Positions 53,609 to 63,023 are shown, numbered from the stretch's first letter. The stretch is DNA of 64,000 nucleotides from Paraburkholderia sediminicola (GCF_902859805.1 NZ_CADIKC010000013.1:102150-166149), one strand, 5' to 3'. The notes: a model not told the origin generated them from the sequence alone. Numbers and translations are program-made.

Positions 53609-54325
53609 TCAGGTCGTGGAATGGTGCGCTGCGATAGCCTTGGCGGCATCTAGCAGCGAGGCAACTATACCATCGGATTTTATTTCTTGTATAGATCGGC
53701 CGTGGTTGTAGCCGTATGGCAGCGTGAGCGTTGCCATGCCCGCCGCGCGGCCTGCCAGCGCATCGTTTTCCGAGTCGCCGATGGCTACCGTGGCTTGCGG
53801 CGCGACGCCTAGCTGTTCGGCGGCGGTGAGCATGGGAAGCGGATCCGGCTTCTTTTTCGGCAAGCTGTCGCCGCCGAGCACGACGCTGAAGTACTGGCTG
53901 AGCCCGTATTGCTCCAGCAATTCGACCGCGAAACGGTGCGGCTTATTGGTGACGCAGGCGAGTTTGAGGCCGGCGTCGCGCATCGCGCTGAGACCGGCTT
54001 CGACTTCGGGGTACAGCCGCGTGTGCACGCCGTTGATCTTGGCGTACTCCTCCTGATAGATCGCGAGCGCTTCGTCGAAACGGTCCTGTGCGTGGTCCGT
54101 TTCGAAGCGCTCGGCCAGCACGCGGCGAATCAGATTCTCCGAGCCCTTGCCGATGTAGCCGACCACTTCTTCGCGCGAGGTTTCCGTCGCGTCGAGTTGC
54201 GCAAGCATGCCGTTCAGGCCCGCGGTGAAATCGTCTGCGGTATCGATCATCGTGCCGTCGAGGTCGATGATCGCGGCTTGCAGGCGCGGGCCGGTGAAGG
54301 TCGGTGCAGGGAACGGAGTCGTCAT
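53609..54325 (-). CDS. gph: Phosphoglycolate phosphatase
   Basis: Gph removes phosphate from 2-phosphoglycolate. The 238-residue HAD protein has the nucleophile motif AIIDLDGTMIDT, ACVTNKPHRF, the Lys segment LPKKKPDPLPML and VAIGDSENDALAGRAAG. It follows rpe by 25 bases. Its last part (SIQEIKSDGIV) uses three ATA codons and other AT-rich codons unlike the rest of the gene. Confidence 0.95.
   Translation of the reverse strand: MTTPFPAPTFTGPRLQAAIIDLDGTMIDTADDFTAGLNGMLAQLDATETSREEVVGYIGKGSENLIRRVLAERFETDHAQDRFDEALAIYQEEYAKINGVHTRLYPEVEAGLSAMRDAGLKLACVTNKPHRFAVELLEQYGLSQYFSVVLGGDSLPKKKPDPLPMLTAAEQLGVAPQATVAIGDSENDALAGRAAGMATLTLPYGYNHGRSIQEIKSDGIVASLLDAAKAIAAHHSTT
53664..53693 (-). promoter_or_regulatory. 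Possible trp promoter inside the 3' end of gph
   Basis: On the minus strand TATACA and TATAGT are 18 bases apart within an AT-rich coding stretch of gph. A start near 53657 would place the leader ATG about 65 bases downstream. The -35 is weak. Confidence 0.45.
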
Positions 54326-54350
54326 ATTGCGTGCCGGGTGGGTGCGGGCT

Positions 54351-55034
54351 TCAGTGCTCGATGTTGGCGAGTGCGGCGCGCATCTTGTCGATCACTGCCT
54401 TGTGATCCGGCGCACCGAAGATCGCCGAGCCTGCCACGAATGTGTCCGCGCCAGCCGCCGCGATTTCGGCGATGTTGTCGACTTTCACGCCACCGTCCAC
54501 TTCGAGATGAATCTCGCGGCCAGTCTTTTCCTTGTAAGCGTCGATCCGCTTGCGCGCTTCGCGCAGTTTAACGAGCGCCTCAGGAATGAACGATTGGCCG
54601 CCGAAGCCCGGATTCACCGACATGATCAGCACCAGGTCAACCTTGTCCATCACGTAGTCCAGATGGTTCAGCGAGGTGGCCGGGTTGAACACGAGGCCGG
54701 CCTTGCAGCCGTGGTCGCGAATCAGCGACAGCGTGCGGTCGATATGATCCGAGCCTTCCGGGTGGAAGCTGATCAGGTTCGCGCCGGCCTTGGCGAAGTC
54801 CGGCACAATGCGGTCGACCGGGCGCACCATCAGGTGCACGTCGATCGGCACGTCCACGTGCGGGCGGATCGCCTCGCAGACGAGCGGGCCGATTGTCAGG
54901 TTCGGCACGTAATGGTTGTCCATCACGTCGAAGTGAATCCAATCGGCGCCGGCGGCGACAACGTTGCGGACTTCTTCGCCGAGACGGGCGAAATCGGCGG
55001 ACAGAATGCTGGGGGCGATGCGGAATTGCGTCAT
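54351..55034 (-). CDS. rpe: Ribulose-phosphate 3-epimerase
   Basis: Rpe interconverts ribulose-5-phosphate and xylulose-5-phosphate in the pentose phosphate and Calvin pathways. The 227-residue TIM-barrel protein has the conserved IAPSILSADFARLGEE start, WIHFDVMDNHYVPN, SVNPGFGGQSFIP and the EVDGGVKVDN phosphate-site segment. It starts the rpe-gph-trp run on the minus strand. Confidence 0.97.
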   Translation of the reverse strand: MTQFRIAPSILSADFARLGEEVRNVVAAGADWIHFDVMDNHYVPNLTIGPLVCEAIRPHVDVPIDVHLMVRPVDRIVPDFAKAGANLISFHPEGSDHIDRTLSLIRDHGCKAGLVFNPATSLNHLDYVMDKVDLVLIMSVNPGFGGQSFIPEALVKLREARKRIDAYKEKTGREIHLEVDGGVKVDNIAEIAAAGADTFVAGSAIFGAPDHKAVIDKMRAALANIEH

Positions 55035-55311
55035 GGCGGGGGCGGATGCAAGCGGGAAAACGCCATTTTACCGTTTTGTGCGCTGCTGAACTGGTTCGCG
55101 AGCGGCTTGATTCTGGCCGCGGAAACGCACGGCAAAGGTGACAAAACGCCTTAGCGGCCCTTGGCCAGAGGGATTTGTCCGGTTGCGGGCGTGCCGCGCA
55201 TCAAGCAGAATGCCAAACCATAAGCGCTGCTTCGCCAATGCGCCCGCAAACCATTGGCGTTCGGGGCTTCCCGCGATTTTTTACACCTCGTTTCACCAGA
55301 CCGGAATCAGG

Positions 55312-55686
55312 ATGAGCCAGTACGAATTCAGCGTCTCGGCGCAGGTGCAGTATCTGCCCGAAGAGTCGGACCCGGAGCGCCGCCAGTATGCGTTTGCGTA
55401 CACGCTGACTATCCGTAACAGCGGCCAGGTGCCGGCACAGTTGATAGCGCGTCACTGGGTGATCACCGACAGCGAAAATAATGTGCAGGAAGTGAAAGGG
55501 CTGGGTGTGGTTGGGCATCAGCCGCTGCTCAAACCGGGCGAGCACTTCGAATATACGAGTTGGGCCGTGATAGCCACACCTGTCGGCACCATGCGCGGCG
55601 ACTATTTCTGCGTGGCGGAGGACGGTGAGCGCTTTGACGCACCCGTGCCCGAGTTCATTCTGCGTATGCCGCGTACTTTGCATTGA
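55312..55686 (+). CDS. apaG: ApaG domain protein
   Basis: The 124-residue protein is an ApaG/CorD-type beta-sandwich of unsettled function. Conserved features are RQYAFAYTLTIRNSG, LIARHWVITD, the GVVGHQPLLKPGEHFEYTSW motif and MRGDYFCVAEDG. The ATG at 55312 is preceded by CAGG. The open frame upstream to 55138 has no family support. It is divergent from rpe. Confidence 0.95.
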   Translation: MSQYEFSVSAQVQYLPEESDPERRQYAFAYTLTIRNSGQVPAQLIARHWVITDSENNVQEVKGLGVVGHQPLLKPGEHFEYTSWAVIATPVGTMRGDYFCVAEDGERFDAPVPEFILRMPRTLH

Positions 55687-55732
55687 ACCGGAGGCGCGGC
55701 TCGCGGTCTTTAAAAAGCTTTATAGCGCAGCT

Positions 55733-55894
55733 TTACTGGGATTTCTGCTGCTTTTGCTGCTCACTGGTGGCGGCGCGTGCGGCCTTTTTCTTGCCGGACG
55801 ACGTCCATACAACGATAAAGACGAGCAGGAAGAGCGCGAGGAGCGATTCCAGCGCGAAGATGAGCATCGGGTATTCGTCGAACAGATCAGACAT
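55733..55894 (-). CDS. Small single-pass membrane protein
   Basis: The 53-residue product has an acidic N-terminus (MSDLFDEYP), one membrane helix (MLIFALESLLALFLLVFIVV) and a basic, Gln-rich tail (GKKKAARAATSEQQKQQKSQ). The charge pattern suggests the tail is cytoplasmic. It lies antisense between apaG and mltA, with its start codon 29 bases from mltA's. The SD is weak, and I do not recognise a family. Confidence 0.6.
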   Translation of the reverse strand: MSDLFDEYPMLIFALESLLALFLLVFIVVWTSSGKKKAARAATSEQQKQQKSQ

Positions 55895-55922
55895 GGCGGT
55901 TTCCATCAAGAACGAACATTGT

Positions 55923-57047
55923 ATGCGTTTTGTCCGCACGGCCGGAGCATGGCTCGGCGCGCTTTCGGTGGCGGTAATGCTGGCTTCCTGCGGTGGCGGC
56001 GGTGCAGTCCGGCCTTCGGTTTCCCCGCCCACGGGAGCAGCGATCATACCCGGGCAGATCGCCGCGACGCGACTCACGGCGGTAGCGTGGCAGCAGGTGC
56101 CAGGCTGGCAGGACGATTCGCTGATCGGCGCAACGGCTGCGTTGCGGCAAAACTGCGTGAGACTTGCGCGTCAACCGAATTGGGCTCGCGCATGCGCGGC
56201 GGCCTCGCAGATCGACGATCTGGACGTCACCAGTGCGCGGGCGTTTTTCGAGGCGTATTTCACGCCGTTCCAGTTGGCCAACAATGACGGCACGCTCGAT
56301 GGTCTCGTCACCGGTTACTACGAGCCGTTGCTGCGCGGTTCGCGCACGCGGCATGGCGTATATCAGACGGCGCTGTACCGCTGGCCATCCGGTTATCGCG
56401 CGGGTGCACCGCTGCCGGCGCGCGCGCAACTCGAGCGTGCGGGCGTGCTCAACGGCAATGAACTCGTGTGGGTCGACGATCCGATCGAAGCGTTCTTCCT
56501 GCAGGTGCAAGGCTCCGGGCGTGTCGTGATGGAAGACGGCAGCGTGATGAGGGTCGGATTTGGCGGCACGAACAATCAACCGTACAAGTCGATTGGCCGG
56601 TGGCTGCTCGACCGCGGTGAACTGACGCCGGCGCAGGCGACCATGCAAGGCATCAAGGCATGGGCGCGCGCGAACCCGACGCGGGTCGACGCGCTGCTCG
56701 ATACCAATCCACGCTTCGTGTTCTTCCGCGAGATGCCGTCCGGCGAGAGTGCGCCGAGCGGCGGTGCGGATGGCCCGATCGGTGCATTGGGCGTGCCGTT
56801 GACGCCGGAACGATCGATCGCGGTGGATCCGACTTCGATTCCGCTAGGCACACCGGTGTTCTTGCAGACGACGCGACCGTTGACGAACTCACCGATGAAT
56901 CGCCTCGTCTTTGCGCAGGACACGGGGTCAGCGATCAAAGGCGGCGTGCGCGCGGACTACTTCTGGGGTCTCGGCGACGATGCCGGCGACCTGGCCGGCA
57001 AGATGAAACAGGGCGGACGGATGTGGTTGTTGCTGCCGAACTCGTGA
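55923..57047 (+). CDS. mltA: Membrane-bound lytic murein transglycosylase A
   Basis: MltA cuts peptidoglycan glycan strands, leaving 1,6-anhydro ends. The 374-residue precursor has a lipoprotein signal with lipobox LASC (Cys23) when the ATG at 55923 is used. The MltA domain and 3D domain follow, with GLVTGYYEPLLRGSR, the FFLQVQGSGRVVMEDG motif and the catalytic-Asp region RLVFAQDTGSAIKGGVRADYFWG. An in-frame ATG at 55893 is an alternative start. Confidence 0.93.
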   Translation: MRFVRTAGAWLGALSVAVMLASCGGGGAVRPSVSPPTGAAIIPGQIAATRLTAVAWQQVPGWQDDSLIGATAALRQNCVRLARQPNWARACAAASQIDDLDVTSARAFFEAYFTPFQLANNDGTLDGLVTGYYEPLLRGSRTRHGVYQTALYRWPSGYRAGAPLPARAQLERAGVLNGNELVWVDDPIEAFFLQVQGSGRVVMEDGSVMRVGFGGTNNQPYKSIGRWLLDRGELTPAQATMQGIKAWARANPTRVDALLDTNPRFVFFREMPSGESAPSGGADGPIGALGVPLTPERSIAVDPTSIPLGTPVFLQTTRPLTNSPMNRLVFAQDTGSAIKGGVRADYFWGLGDDAGDLAGKMKQGGRMWLLLPNS

Positions 57048-57105
57048 GGGGTTTGGCGGTAAGCGGCGACGGGGTCTTCCTGATCGCTGGTTTCTGGCTT
57101 CTGGT

Positions 57106-57143
57106 TTGATAACGGCGCTGACACCGATCAGCTCCGTTATCAA
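57106..57143. terminator. Long hairpin between convergent mltA and paaK
   Basis: TTGATAACGG and GCTG pair with CAGC and CCGTTATCAA with one C-T mismatch and an 8-base loop. There is no T-run beyond the stem, but the position suggests a two-way terminator. Confidence 0.55.
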
Positions 57144-57166
57144 GCATCAACCTTTGGTGCTTTCGC

Positions 57167-58471
57167 TTAAAGCCCCGACTTCCGTTTGTCCACCACGCGC
57201 CGTGCCTTGCCCACCGAACGCTCGATGCCGTTCACACCCAGCACGTTCACGATCGCGCTGACGCCGATCAGCGCCTTGATGTCGTAGGTCAACGCCTGTT
57301 TTGCCGTGGTCAACGCGGTAGTATCCGGCGCTGATTCCGGGCAGGGCTCGACGTTCAACGTCAATACGTCGAGCGGCCCTTCCTTCGTCAGCACGATTTG
57401 ATAGTGCGGCGCGAGAGCGTGTTGCTTGAGTAGCAATTCTTCGATTTGCGTCGGGAACACGTTGACGCCGCGCACGATCATCATGTCGTCCGAGCGGCCC
57501 GTGATCTTTTCCATCCGGCGCATGGTACGTGCGCTGCCCGGCAAGAGGCGGGTCAGATCGCGCGTTCGGTATCGGATGATCGGCAGCGCTTCCTTGGTCA
57601 ACGACGTGAATACCAGTTCGCCGAGCTCGCCGTCGGGCAGCACTTCGCCGGTTTCAGGATCGATGATCTCGGGGTAGAAATGGTCTTCCCAAATGGTCGG
57701 GCCGTCTTTGGTCTCGACGCATTCCGACGCGACGCCAGGGCCCATCACTTCAGACAAACCGTAGATATCCACAGCATCGATGCCCATGCGCTTTTCGATC
57801 GCCTGGCGCATGTCGTTGGTCCACGGTTCCGCGCCGAAGATGCCGAGACGTAGCGAACAATTCGCCGGATCGATGCCTTGCCGTTCGAGCTCGTCGGCGA
57901 TCGACAACATATAGCTCGGCGTCACCATGATGATGTCAGGCCGGAAGTCCTGAATCAGTTGCACCTGCTTTTCAGTCTGGCCGCCGCCGAACGGAATCAC
58001 CGTCAGCCCCGCGCGTTCGGCGCCATAGTGTGCGCCCAGGCCGCCTGTGAACAGGCCGTAGCCGTAGCTCACGTGAACCTTGTCGCCGCGCTTCGCACCC
58101 GCGGCGCGGATCGAACGTGCGACGAGATTCGCCCATGTATCGATATCGCGGGCCGTGTAGCCAACGACTGTCGGCTTGCCCGTCGTTCCTGACGACGCGT
58201 GGATCCGCGAGATCTGTTCCTGCGGCACCGCGAACATGCCGAACGGGTAGCTGTCGCGCAGATCCTTCTTGGTGGTGAAGGGGAAGCGCGCCAGGTCCGA
58301 AAGAGTTTTTACTTCGCTCGGGTGAACGCCGGCTTCGTCGAATTTTTGCCGGTACACCGGCGAATTTTCATAAGCGTGGTTCAGCGACCATTTGAGCCGC
58401 TCGAGTTGGAGCGCGGCAAGTTCGTCGCGGCTGGCTGTCTCGATGGGATCGAGCGGGAGGGCGGTGGTCAT
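57167..58471 (-). CDS. paaK: Phenylacetate-CoA ligase
   Basis: PaaK activates phenylacetate to phenylacetyl-CoA, the entry step of the aerobic hybrid pathway. The 434-residue adenylate-forming enzyme has the P-loop-like HASSGTTGKPTVVGYT, the adenine-binding DIYGLSEVMGPGVASEC and the hinge RTRDLTRLLPG. It is the last gene of a leftward paa run and is 146 bases from paaI. Confidence 0.96.
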   Translation of the reverse strand: MTTALPLDPIETASRDELAALQLERLKWSLNHAYENSPVYRQKFDEAGVHPSEVKTLSDLARFPFTTKKDLRDSYPFGMFAVPQEQISRIHASSGTTGKPTVVGYTARDIDTWANLVARSIRAAGAKRGDKVHVSYGYGLFTGGLGAHYGAERAGLTVIPFGGGQTEKQVQLIQDFRPDIIMVTPSYMLSIADELERQGIDPANCSLRLGIFGAEPWTNDMRQAIEKRMGIDAVDIYGLSEVMGPGVASECVETKDGPTIWEDHFYPEIIDPETGEVLPDGELGELVFTSLTKEALPIIRYRTRDLTRLLPGSARTMRRMEKITGRSDDMMIVRGVNVFPTQIEELLLKQHALAPHYQIVLTKEGPLDVLTLNVEPCPESAPDTTALTTAKQALTYDIKALIGVSAIVNVLGVNGIERSVGKARRVVDKRKSGL

Positions 58472-58617
58472 CGAATGTCTCCTTGCTGCCTCAATGCTTG
58501 GGTCTGGGGTGCGGTGCGCTTGCGCGCAAAAACCGGGGACTCACTTCTATCTGCTATCTATATAGGTGCCGGCAATAGGTCGCGAACGTGTCGCGGCCCT
58601 GCCGTTCAATCTGCTCT

Positions 58618-59079
58618 TCAATCGCCGGCAGGAATCAGGTTGCCTTTGATCTGTGCCGATTTGCCGCGAAACATCGCCACGGTCTCCTCTGCGCGATTTG
58701 TGACGCGAATATCGTAAATGCCGGTGCGGCCGCTCAGCGTTTGCTCGACTGCTTCGGCAGTCAACACGTCGCCACCTTTTACCGGCCGCAGGAACTCGAT
58801 CGAGCAGCCCGCTGCGACGGTGTTGATGTTGTACGTGTTGCACGCGAAAGCGAACGTCGAATCAGCGAGCGTGAAAATCAGACCGCCGTGGCAAATCTGA
58901 TGGCCGTTGAGGAAGTCGTCGCGCACGGCCATGCGCAGGCGCGCGTATCCTGGGCGCACTTCTACGATTTCGAGACCGAGCGCACGGCTGCACGCATCGT
59001 TTTCGTACATGGCGGCCGCGGTTGCGCGAGCGAGTTCGTCAGGCGTCATTTGGGCGGGGTGGTTCGGTTGTGCGGACAT
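58618..59079 (-). CDS. paaI: Phenylacetyl-CoA thioesterase PaaI
   Basis: PaaI is a hot-dog thioesterase that clears stalled CoA intermediates of phenylacetate breakdown. The 153-residue protein has the family motif NGHQICHGGLIFTLADSTFA, with the catalytic Asp and HGG. It begins one base after the paaG stop region (59081), so translation is probably coupled. Confidence 0.94.
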   Translation of the reverse strand: MSAQPNHPAQMTPDELARATAAAMYENDACSRALGLEIVEVRPGYARLRMAVRDDFLNGHQICHGGLIFTLADSTFAFACNTYNINTVAAGCSIEFLRPVKGGDVLTAEAVEQTLSGRTGIYDIRVTNRAEETVAMFRGKSAQIKGNLIPAGD

Positions 59080-59080
59080 A

Positions 59081-59872
59081 TCAGCGACCCTCGAAGCGCG
59101 GCGCGCGTTTTTCCACAAACGCCTGCACACCTTCCGCGTAATCGTGCGAAGCACCGAGTTGGCGTTGCAGATCGCGCTCGAGATCGAGCTGCTGATCCAG
59201 CGTTTGCGTCGCGCCGGCGCGCATTGCCTGCTTGATCGCAGCGATAGCACGCGTGGGCTGCTGCGCCAGTTGGGCTGCGAGCTTGCTTGCTGTTGCGGCT
59301 AACTCGGTGTCGTCAACCGCTTGCCAGATCAGCCCCCAGTTTTCGGCTTTCTCCGCGCTCAGTTTGTCGCCTGTGATGGCGAGACCCAAGGCGCGGGCCA
59401 TGCCGACGCGTTGCGGCAGGAACCACGTGCCGCCCGAGTCCGGCACGAGACCGATCTTCACGAACGCCTGAATAAAGTTTGCCGAACGAGCGGCAAGCAC
59501 GAGATCGCAAGCCAGTGCGAGATTGGCGCCGGCACCGGCGGCCGTGCCGTTGACCGCGGCGATCACGGGCAATGGCAGTGCTTGCAGGCGGCGAATCAAC
59601 GGATTGAAATGCGCGTCGATCAGTTCGCCGAGATCGGTCATTGCGCCTGGTGTGAAGTCGAGATCAGCGAGATCCTGTCCTGCGCAGAAGCCTCGGCCCG
59701 CGCCGGTCAGAACGAGCGCGCGCGCGCCGGACGCTTCGACCTGGCCGAGAGCGTCGTTCAATTCCTGGTGCATCGCGCGGGTAAAGCTGTTGAGCTTATC
59801 CGGGCGGTTCAGCGTGATAGTCGCTACGCGGCTCGATGTATCGATGTCGAGGCGAATCGCTTCATATGACAT
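59081..59872 (-). CDS. paaG: 1,2-Epoxyphenylacetyl-CoA isomerase PaaG
   Basis: PaaG converts the ring epoxide of phenylacetyl-CoA to an oxepin before ring opening. The 263-residue crotonase-fold protein has the oxyanion-hole segments GRGFCAGQDLADLD and NGTAAGAGANLALACDLV and the active-site region VPDSGGTWFLPQRVG. The ATG at 59872 has GGAGA upstream. Context between paaI and the thiolase fits. Confidence 0.93.
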   Translation of the reverse strand: MSYEAIRLDIDTSSRVATITLNRPDKLNSFTRAMHQELNDALGQVEASGARALVLTGAGRGFCAGQDLADLDFTPGAMTDLGELIDAHFNPLIRRLQALPLPVIAAVNGTAAGAGANLALACDLVLAARSANFIQAFVKIGLVPDSGGTWFLPQRVGMARALGLAITGDKLSAEKAENWGLIWQAVDDTELAATASKLAAQLAQQPTRAIAAIKQAMRAGATQTLDQQLDLERDLQRQLGASHDYAEGVQAFVEKRAPRFEGR

Positions 59873-59931
59873 TGGGTGTCTCCTCAAAGTCTCTTTGATC
59901 GGCAGTGCAATGGGCGAAGCGGCGTTTAGTG

Positions 59932-61134
59932 TCAGAGCCGCTCGATTACCAATGCAATGCCTTGGCCTACGCCGATACACATCGTGCAGAGCGCGAAACG
60001 GCCATTGATTCGTTCCAACTGATAAAGCGCAGTAGTGATCAAACGCGCGCCGGAAGCGCCGAGCGGGTGGCCGAGCGCAATCGCTCCGCCGTTCGGATTG
60101 ACACGCGGGTCGTCGTCGCGCAGGCCGAGCGTACGCAAGACAGCCAGGCCCTGTGACGCGAAGGCTTCGTTCAACTCGATCACGTCGAATTGCTCGAGTG
60201 TCATGTTCAGTTGCTTCAACAGTTTTTGCGTGGCCGGCGCCGGGCCGATACCCATGATGCGCGGCTCCACGCCTGCCGTTGCCATGCCCACCACGCGTGC
60301 GCGGCGACGCAATCCGTATTGATCGGCAGCTTCCTGATTCGCGAGCAACAGCGCACACGCGCCGTCGTTCACACCCGATGCATTGCCTGCGGTTACGCTG
60401 CCGTCGGGACGGACCACGCCCTTGAGCTTGCCCAGGCTTTCGAGCGACGTTTCGCGCGGATGCTCGTCGAGCGTCACGCGTACGGGGTCGCCTTTCTTCT
60501 GCGCGATTTCAACGCCGACGATTTCCTGAGCGAGCGTGCCGTCGCGCTGCGCGCGAGCCGCTTTTTGCTGGCTCGCCAGAGCAAAGGCGTCCTGATCCGC
60601 ACGGCTTACGCCGAACTCGACGGCCACGTTTTCCGCGGTCTCCGGCATCGAATCGACGCCGTATTGACGCTTCATCAACGGATTGATGAAACGCCAGCCG
60701 ATGGTCGTGTCGTAAATATCGGCCTGCCGTGAAAATGCACTGGTGGCCTTGCCCATCACGAACGGCGCACGTGTCATGCTTTCGACGCCGCCTGCAATCA
60801 TCAATCGCGCCTCGCCGGCCTTGATGGCGCGCGCTGCGGTGCCGACCGCGTCCATACCCGAGCCGCACAGACGATTGATGGTTGTGCCCGACGCAGCCGT
60901 GGGCAAGCCGGCCAACAAAGCCGCCATGCGAGCCACGTTACGGTTGTCGTCACCGGCCTGATTCGCACAGCCATAGATCACGTCGTCGAGTGCCTGCCAG
61001 TCGACACTGGAATTGCGCTCGATCAACGCCCTGATCGGCACCGCGCCGAGGTCGTCGGCTCGGACATCCTTCAGGGCGCCGCCGTAGCGGCCGATTGGAG
61101 TGCGAATTGCGTCGCAGATGAAGGCGTCGTTCAT
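59932..61134 (-). CDS. paaJ: 3-Oxoadipyl-CoA/3-oxo-5,6-dehydrosuberyl-CoA thiolase
   Basis: This thiolase releases acetyl-CoA in the lower phenylacetate route, and homologues also act in the beta-ketoadipate pathway (pcaF). The 400-residue product has the acyl-accepting Cys in INRLCGSGMDAVGTA, NEAFASQGLAVLR, and the C-terminal GHPLGASGARL and CTMCIGVGQG motifs. The paa context favours PaaJ. The ATG at 61134 gives the usual start MNDAFICDAIRTPIGRYGG. Confidence 0.92.
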   Translation of the reverse strand: MNDAFICDAIRTPIGRYGGALKDVRADDLGAVPIRALIERNSSVDWQALDDVIYGCANQAGDDNRNVARMAALLAGLPTAASGTTINRLCGSGMDAVGTAARAIKAGEARLMIAGGVESMTRAPFVMGKATSAFSRQADIYDTTIGWRFINPLMKRQYGVDSMPETAENVAVEFGVSRADQDAFALASQQKAARAQRDGTLAQEIVGVEIAQKKGDPVRVTLDEHPRETSLESLGKLKGVVRPDGSVTAGNASGVNDGACALLLANQEAADQYGLRRRARVVGMATAGVEPRIMGIGPAPATQKLLKQLNMTLEQFDVIELNEAFASQGLAVLRTLGLRDDDPRVNPNGGAIALGHPLGASGARLITTALYQLERINGRFALCTMCIGVGQGIALVIERL

Positions 61135-61260
61135 GTGGGTTCCTACTGGGACGGATCGGCGGGACTTGCCAATCCGATGTCTCATGTTAGTTGGGGTGCA
61201 CGGCTCGGTCCATTCGGCCAAACGGCATAGGGCGAAAGCCGTGCTTTTGTCTTATGCCAT

Positions 61261-62961
61261 TCAGCCAGCTACCGCCGGTGCCGCTTTGGGTTCAACATGA
61301 ACGCGACTTTGAACGACGCGGAAGCGGTTCGCGACAAAGGCTGCGTCGGCCAGCGCGGCATTTGCCGCCGGGTTTGCGCCTGTGCCGTGGAAGTCGGAGA
61401 AGGCCGCCGATTGATTGACGAATACGCCGCCCGTCAAATTGATCGAGAGTGCTACGCCGCCGCGGATCGATGCTTCGTGCGCTTCGTCGAGCACGGCTTC
61501 GTCTGTGCTGTAGACCGACAGCGTCAGTGCCCCATGCTCGGCAGCGATTGCGCCAGCAAGGTCGAGCGACTGCGCGGTCGACTCCGTCGCGATCACGAAG
61601 GAGATCGGGCCGAACCATTCTTTGGTGAACTGTGCGTGGTCGGTGGCAGCGTCCAGTTGGAGCACGAGCGGTGTGCGCACGCGGGCACCGGTAAAAGCTG
61701 GATGTTCCAGCGATTGGCTTTCTACTAGAACGCGGCCGAGCTTGCTGGCCTCCTCGATGCGCTGGGTGACGCCTTCGTTCTGGATCGCGCCAAGCAATTC
61801 AACGGCTCGAGCCGGGTCGGCGACCAGTTTTTGCACAGCGCCGGCGATAGCCTGAGCGACTTCGTCGAAGCCGAGCGTGCCCTCAGCGGTGCGGATGCCG
61901 TTGCGCGGCACATAGATGTTTTGCGGCGCGGTGCACATTTGTCCTGAGTACAGCGCGAGCGAGAAAGCGATATTGCGCGCGGCGGCCTTGATGTCGTCGA
62001 CCGAGTCGATCACGATCTGGTTGACGCCGGCTTTTTCGGTGTAGACCTGAGCCTGGTGTGCATTGCGCTCGAGCCAGGTGCCGTTTTGAGTGCTGCCCGT
62101 GAAATCGATCAATTTGATTTCGGGGCGCAGAGCGAGGTCCTGAACCAGCGCGCCATCGTTCGGTTCGGTGGCCAGCAGCGTAACAACGTTCGGGTCGAAT
62201 CCGGCTTCGCGCAAGACATCGCGCGCGATGCGCACGGTCAGCGCGAGCGGCAGAATCGCGCCAGGGTGCGGTTTGACGATGACCGTGTTGCCGGTGGCCA
62301 GATCAGCGAAGAGGCCCGGATAACCGTTCCATGTCGGGAAGGTGCAGCAGCCGAGCACGAGGCCGGTGCCGCGCGGCACGACGGTGTAGCGCTTGTGCAT
62401 CGCAAGCGGCGGATTTTTGCCTTGTGGCTTTTCCCAGTGAGCGTCGGCGGGAATACGGCGCAGTTGGTCCCACGCGTACACGACCGCTTCGAGCGCACGG
62501 TCTTGCGCATGCGGGCCGCCAGCCTGGAAGGCCATCATGAATGCCTGGCCGGTCGTGTGCATCACGCTGTAGCCGATTTCGAAGCTGGCGCGATTCACTC
62601 GTGCGAGGATTTCGAGGCACACACCGATCCATGCCTGCGGGCCGGCCGCGCGCCAATCGCGCTGTGCCGCGGCGGCTGCGGAGATCAACGCATCAGGATC
62701 GGCCTTCGGGTAGCGCACGCCGAGCGGGAAGCCGAACGGCGAGACTTCAGCGCCGACGGTTTCTCCAGTCGACGGCTGGTCCAGTTCGAACGTTTTGTTC
62801 AGAAGCGCTTTGAATGCGGCTTCGCCGTCTGCGCTAGCTGTTTCCCCGTACACTTTCGGACTGGGCATCTCGACGAACGGACTCCAGTAGCCGCGCGTTT
62901 CGACCGCGGTGAGTGCCTTTTGCAGCGTGTCTTCGTGCTTGGTGAATAGCGGATGTGTCAT
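61261..62961 (-). CDS. paaN: Phenylacetic acid degradation aldehyde dehydrogenase, PaaN/PaaZ type
   Basis: The 566-residue protein is an aldehyde dehydrogenase of the phenylacetate pathway, expected to oxidise the ring-opened semialdehyde. The NAD-binding and catalytic segments are visible (GNTVIVKPHPGAILPLAL, FTGSTQNGTWLE, EKAGVNQIVID and the Cys in YSGQMCTAPQN). Unlike E. coli PaaZ (about 680 residues) it has no C-terminal MaoC-type hydratase domain. It is divergent from paaF. Confidence 0.9.
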   Translation of the reverse strand: MTHPLFTKHEDTLQKALTAVETRGYWSPFVEMPSPKVYGETASADGEAAFKALLNKTFELDQPSTGETVGAEVSPFGFPLGVRYPKADPDALISAAAAAQRDWRAAGPQAWIGVCLEILARVNRASFEIGYSVMHTTGQAFMMAFQAGGPHAQDRALEAVVYAWDQLRRIPADAHWEKPQGKNPPLAMHKRYTVVPRGTGLVLGCCTFPTWNGYPGLFADLATGNTVIVKPHPGAILPLALTVRIARDVLREAGFDPNVVTLLATEPNDGALVQDLALRPEIKLIDFTGSTQNGTWLERNAHQAQVYTEKAGVNQIVIDSVDDIKAAARNIAFSLALYSGQMCTAPQNIYVPRNGIRTAEGTLGFDEVAQAIAGAVQKLVADPARAVELLGAIQNEGVTQRIEEASKLGRVLVESQSLEHPAFTGARVRTPLVLQLDAATDHAQFTKEWFGPISFVIATESTAQSLDLAGAIAAEHGALTLSVYSTDEAVLDEAHEASIRGGVALSINLTGGVFVNQSAAFSDFHGTGANPAANAALADAAFVANRFRVVQSRVHVEPKAAPAVAG

Positions 62962-63007
62962 GGCAGAGGGGCTTGGCTGTACGTTGGGAAAAGCCTGTCG
63001 AATAATT

Positions 63008-63023
63008 GACCGACCGGTTGGTT
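63008..63023. promoter_or_regulatory. Palindromic operator between paaN and paaF
   Basis: GACCGACC and GGTTGGTT form a 16-bp imperfect palindrome (6 of 8 arm positions match). It sits midway between the divergent genes, where a TetR-type PaaR repressor would be expected to bind. Confidence 0.65.
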
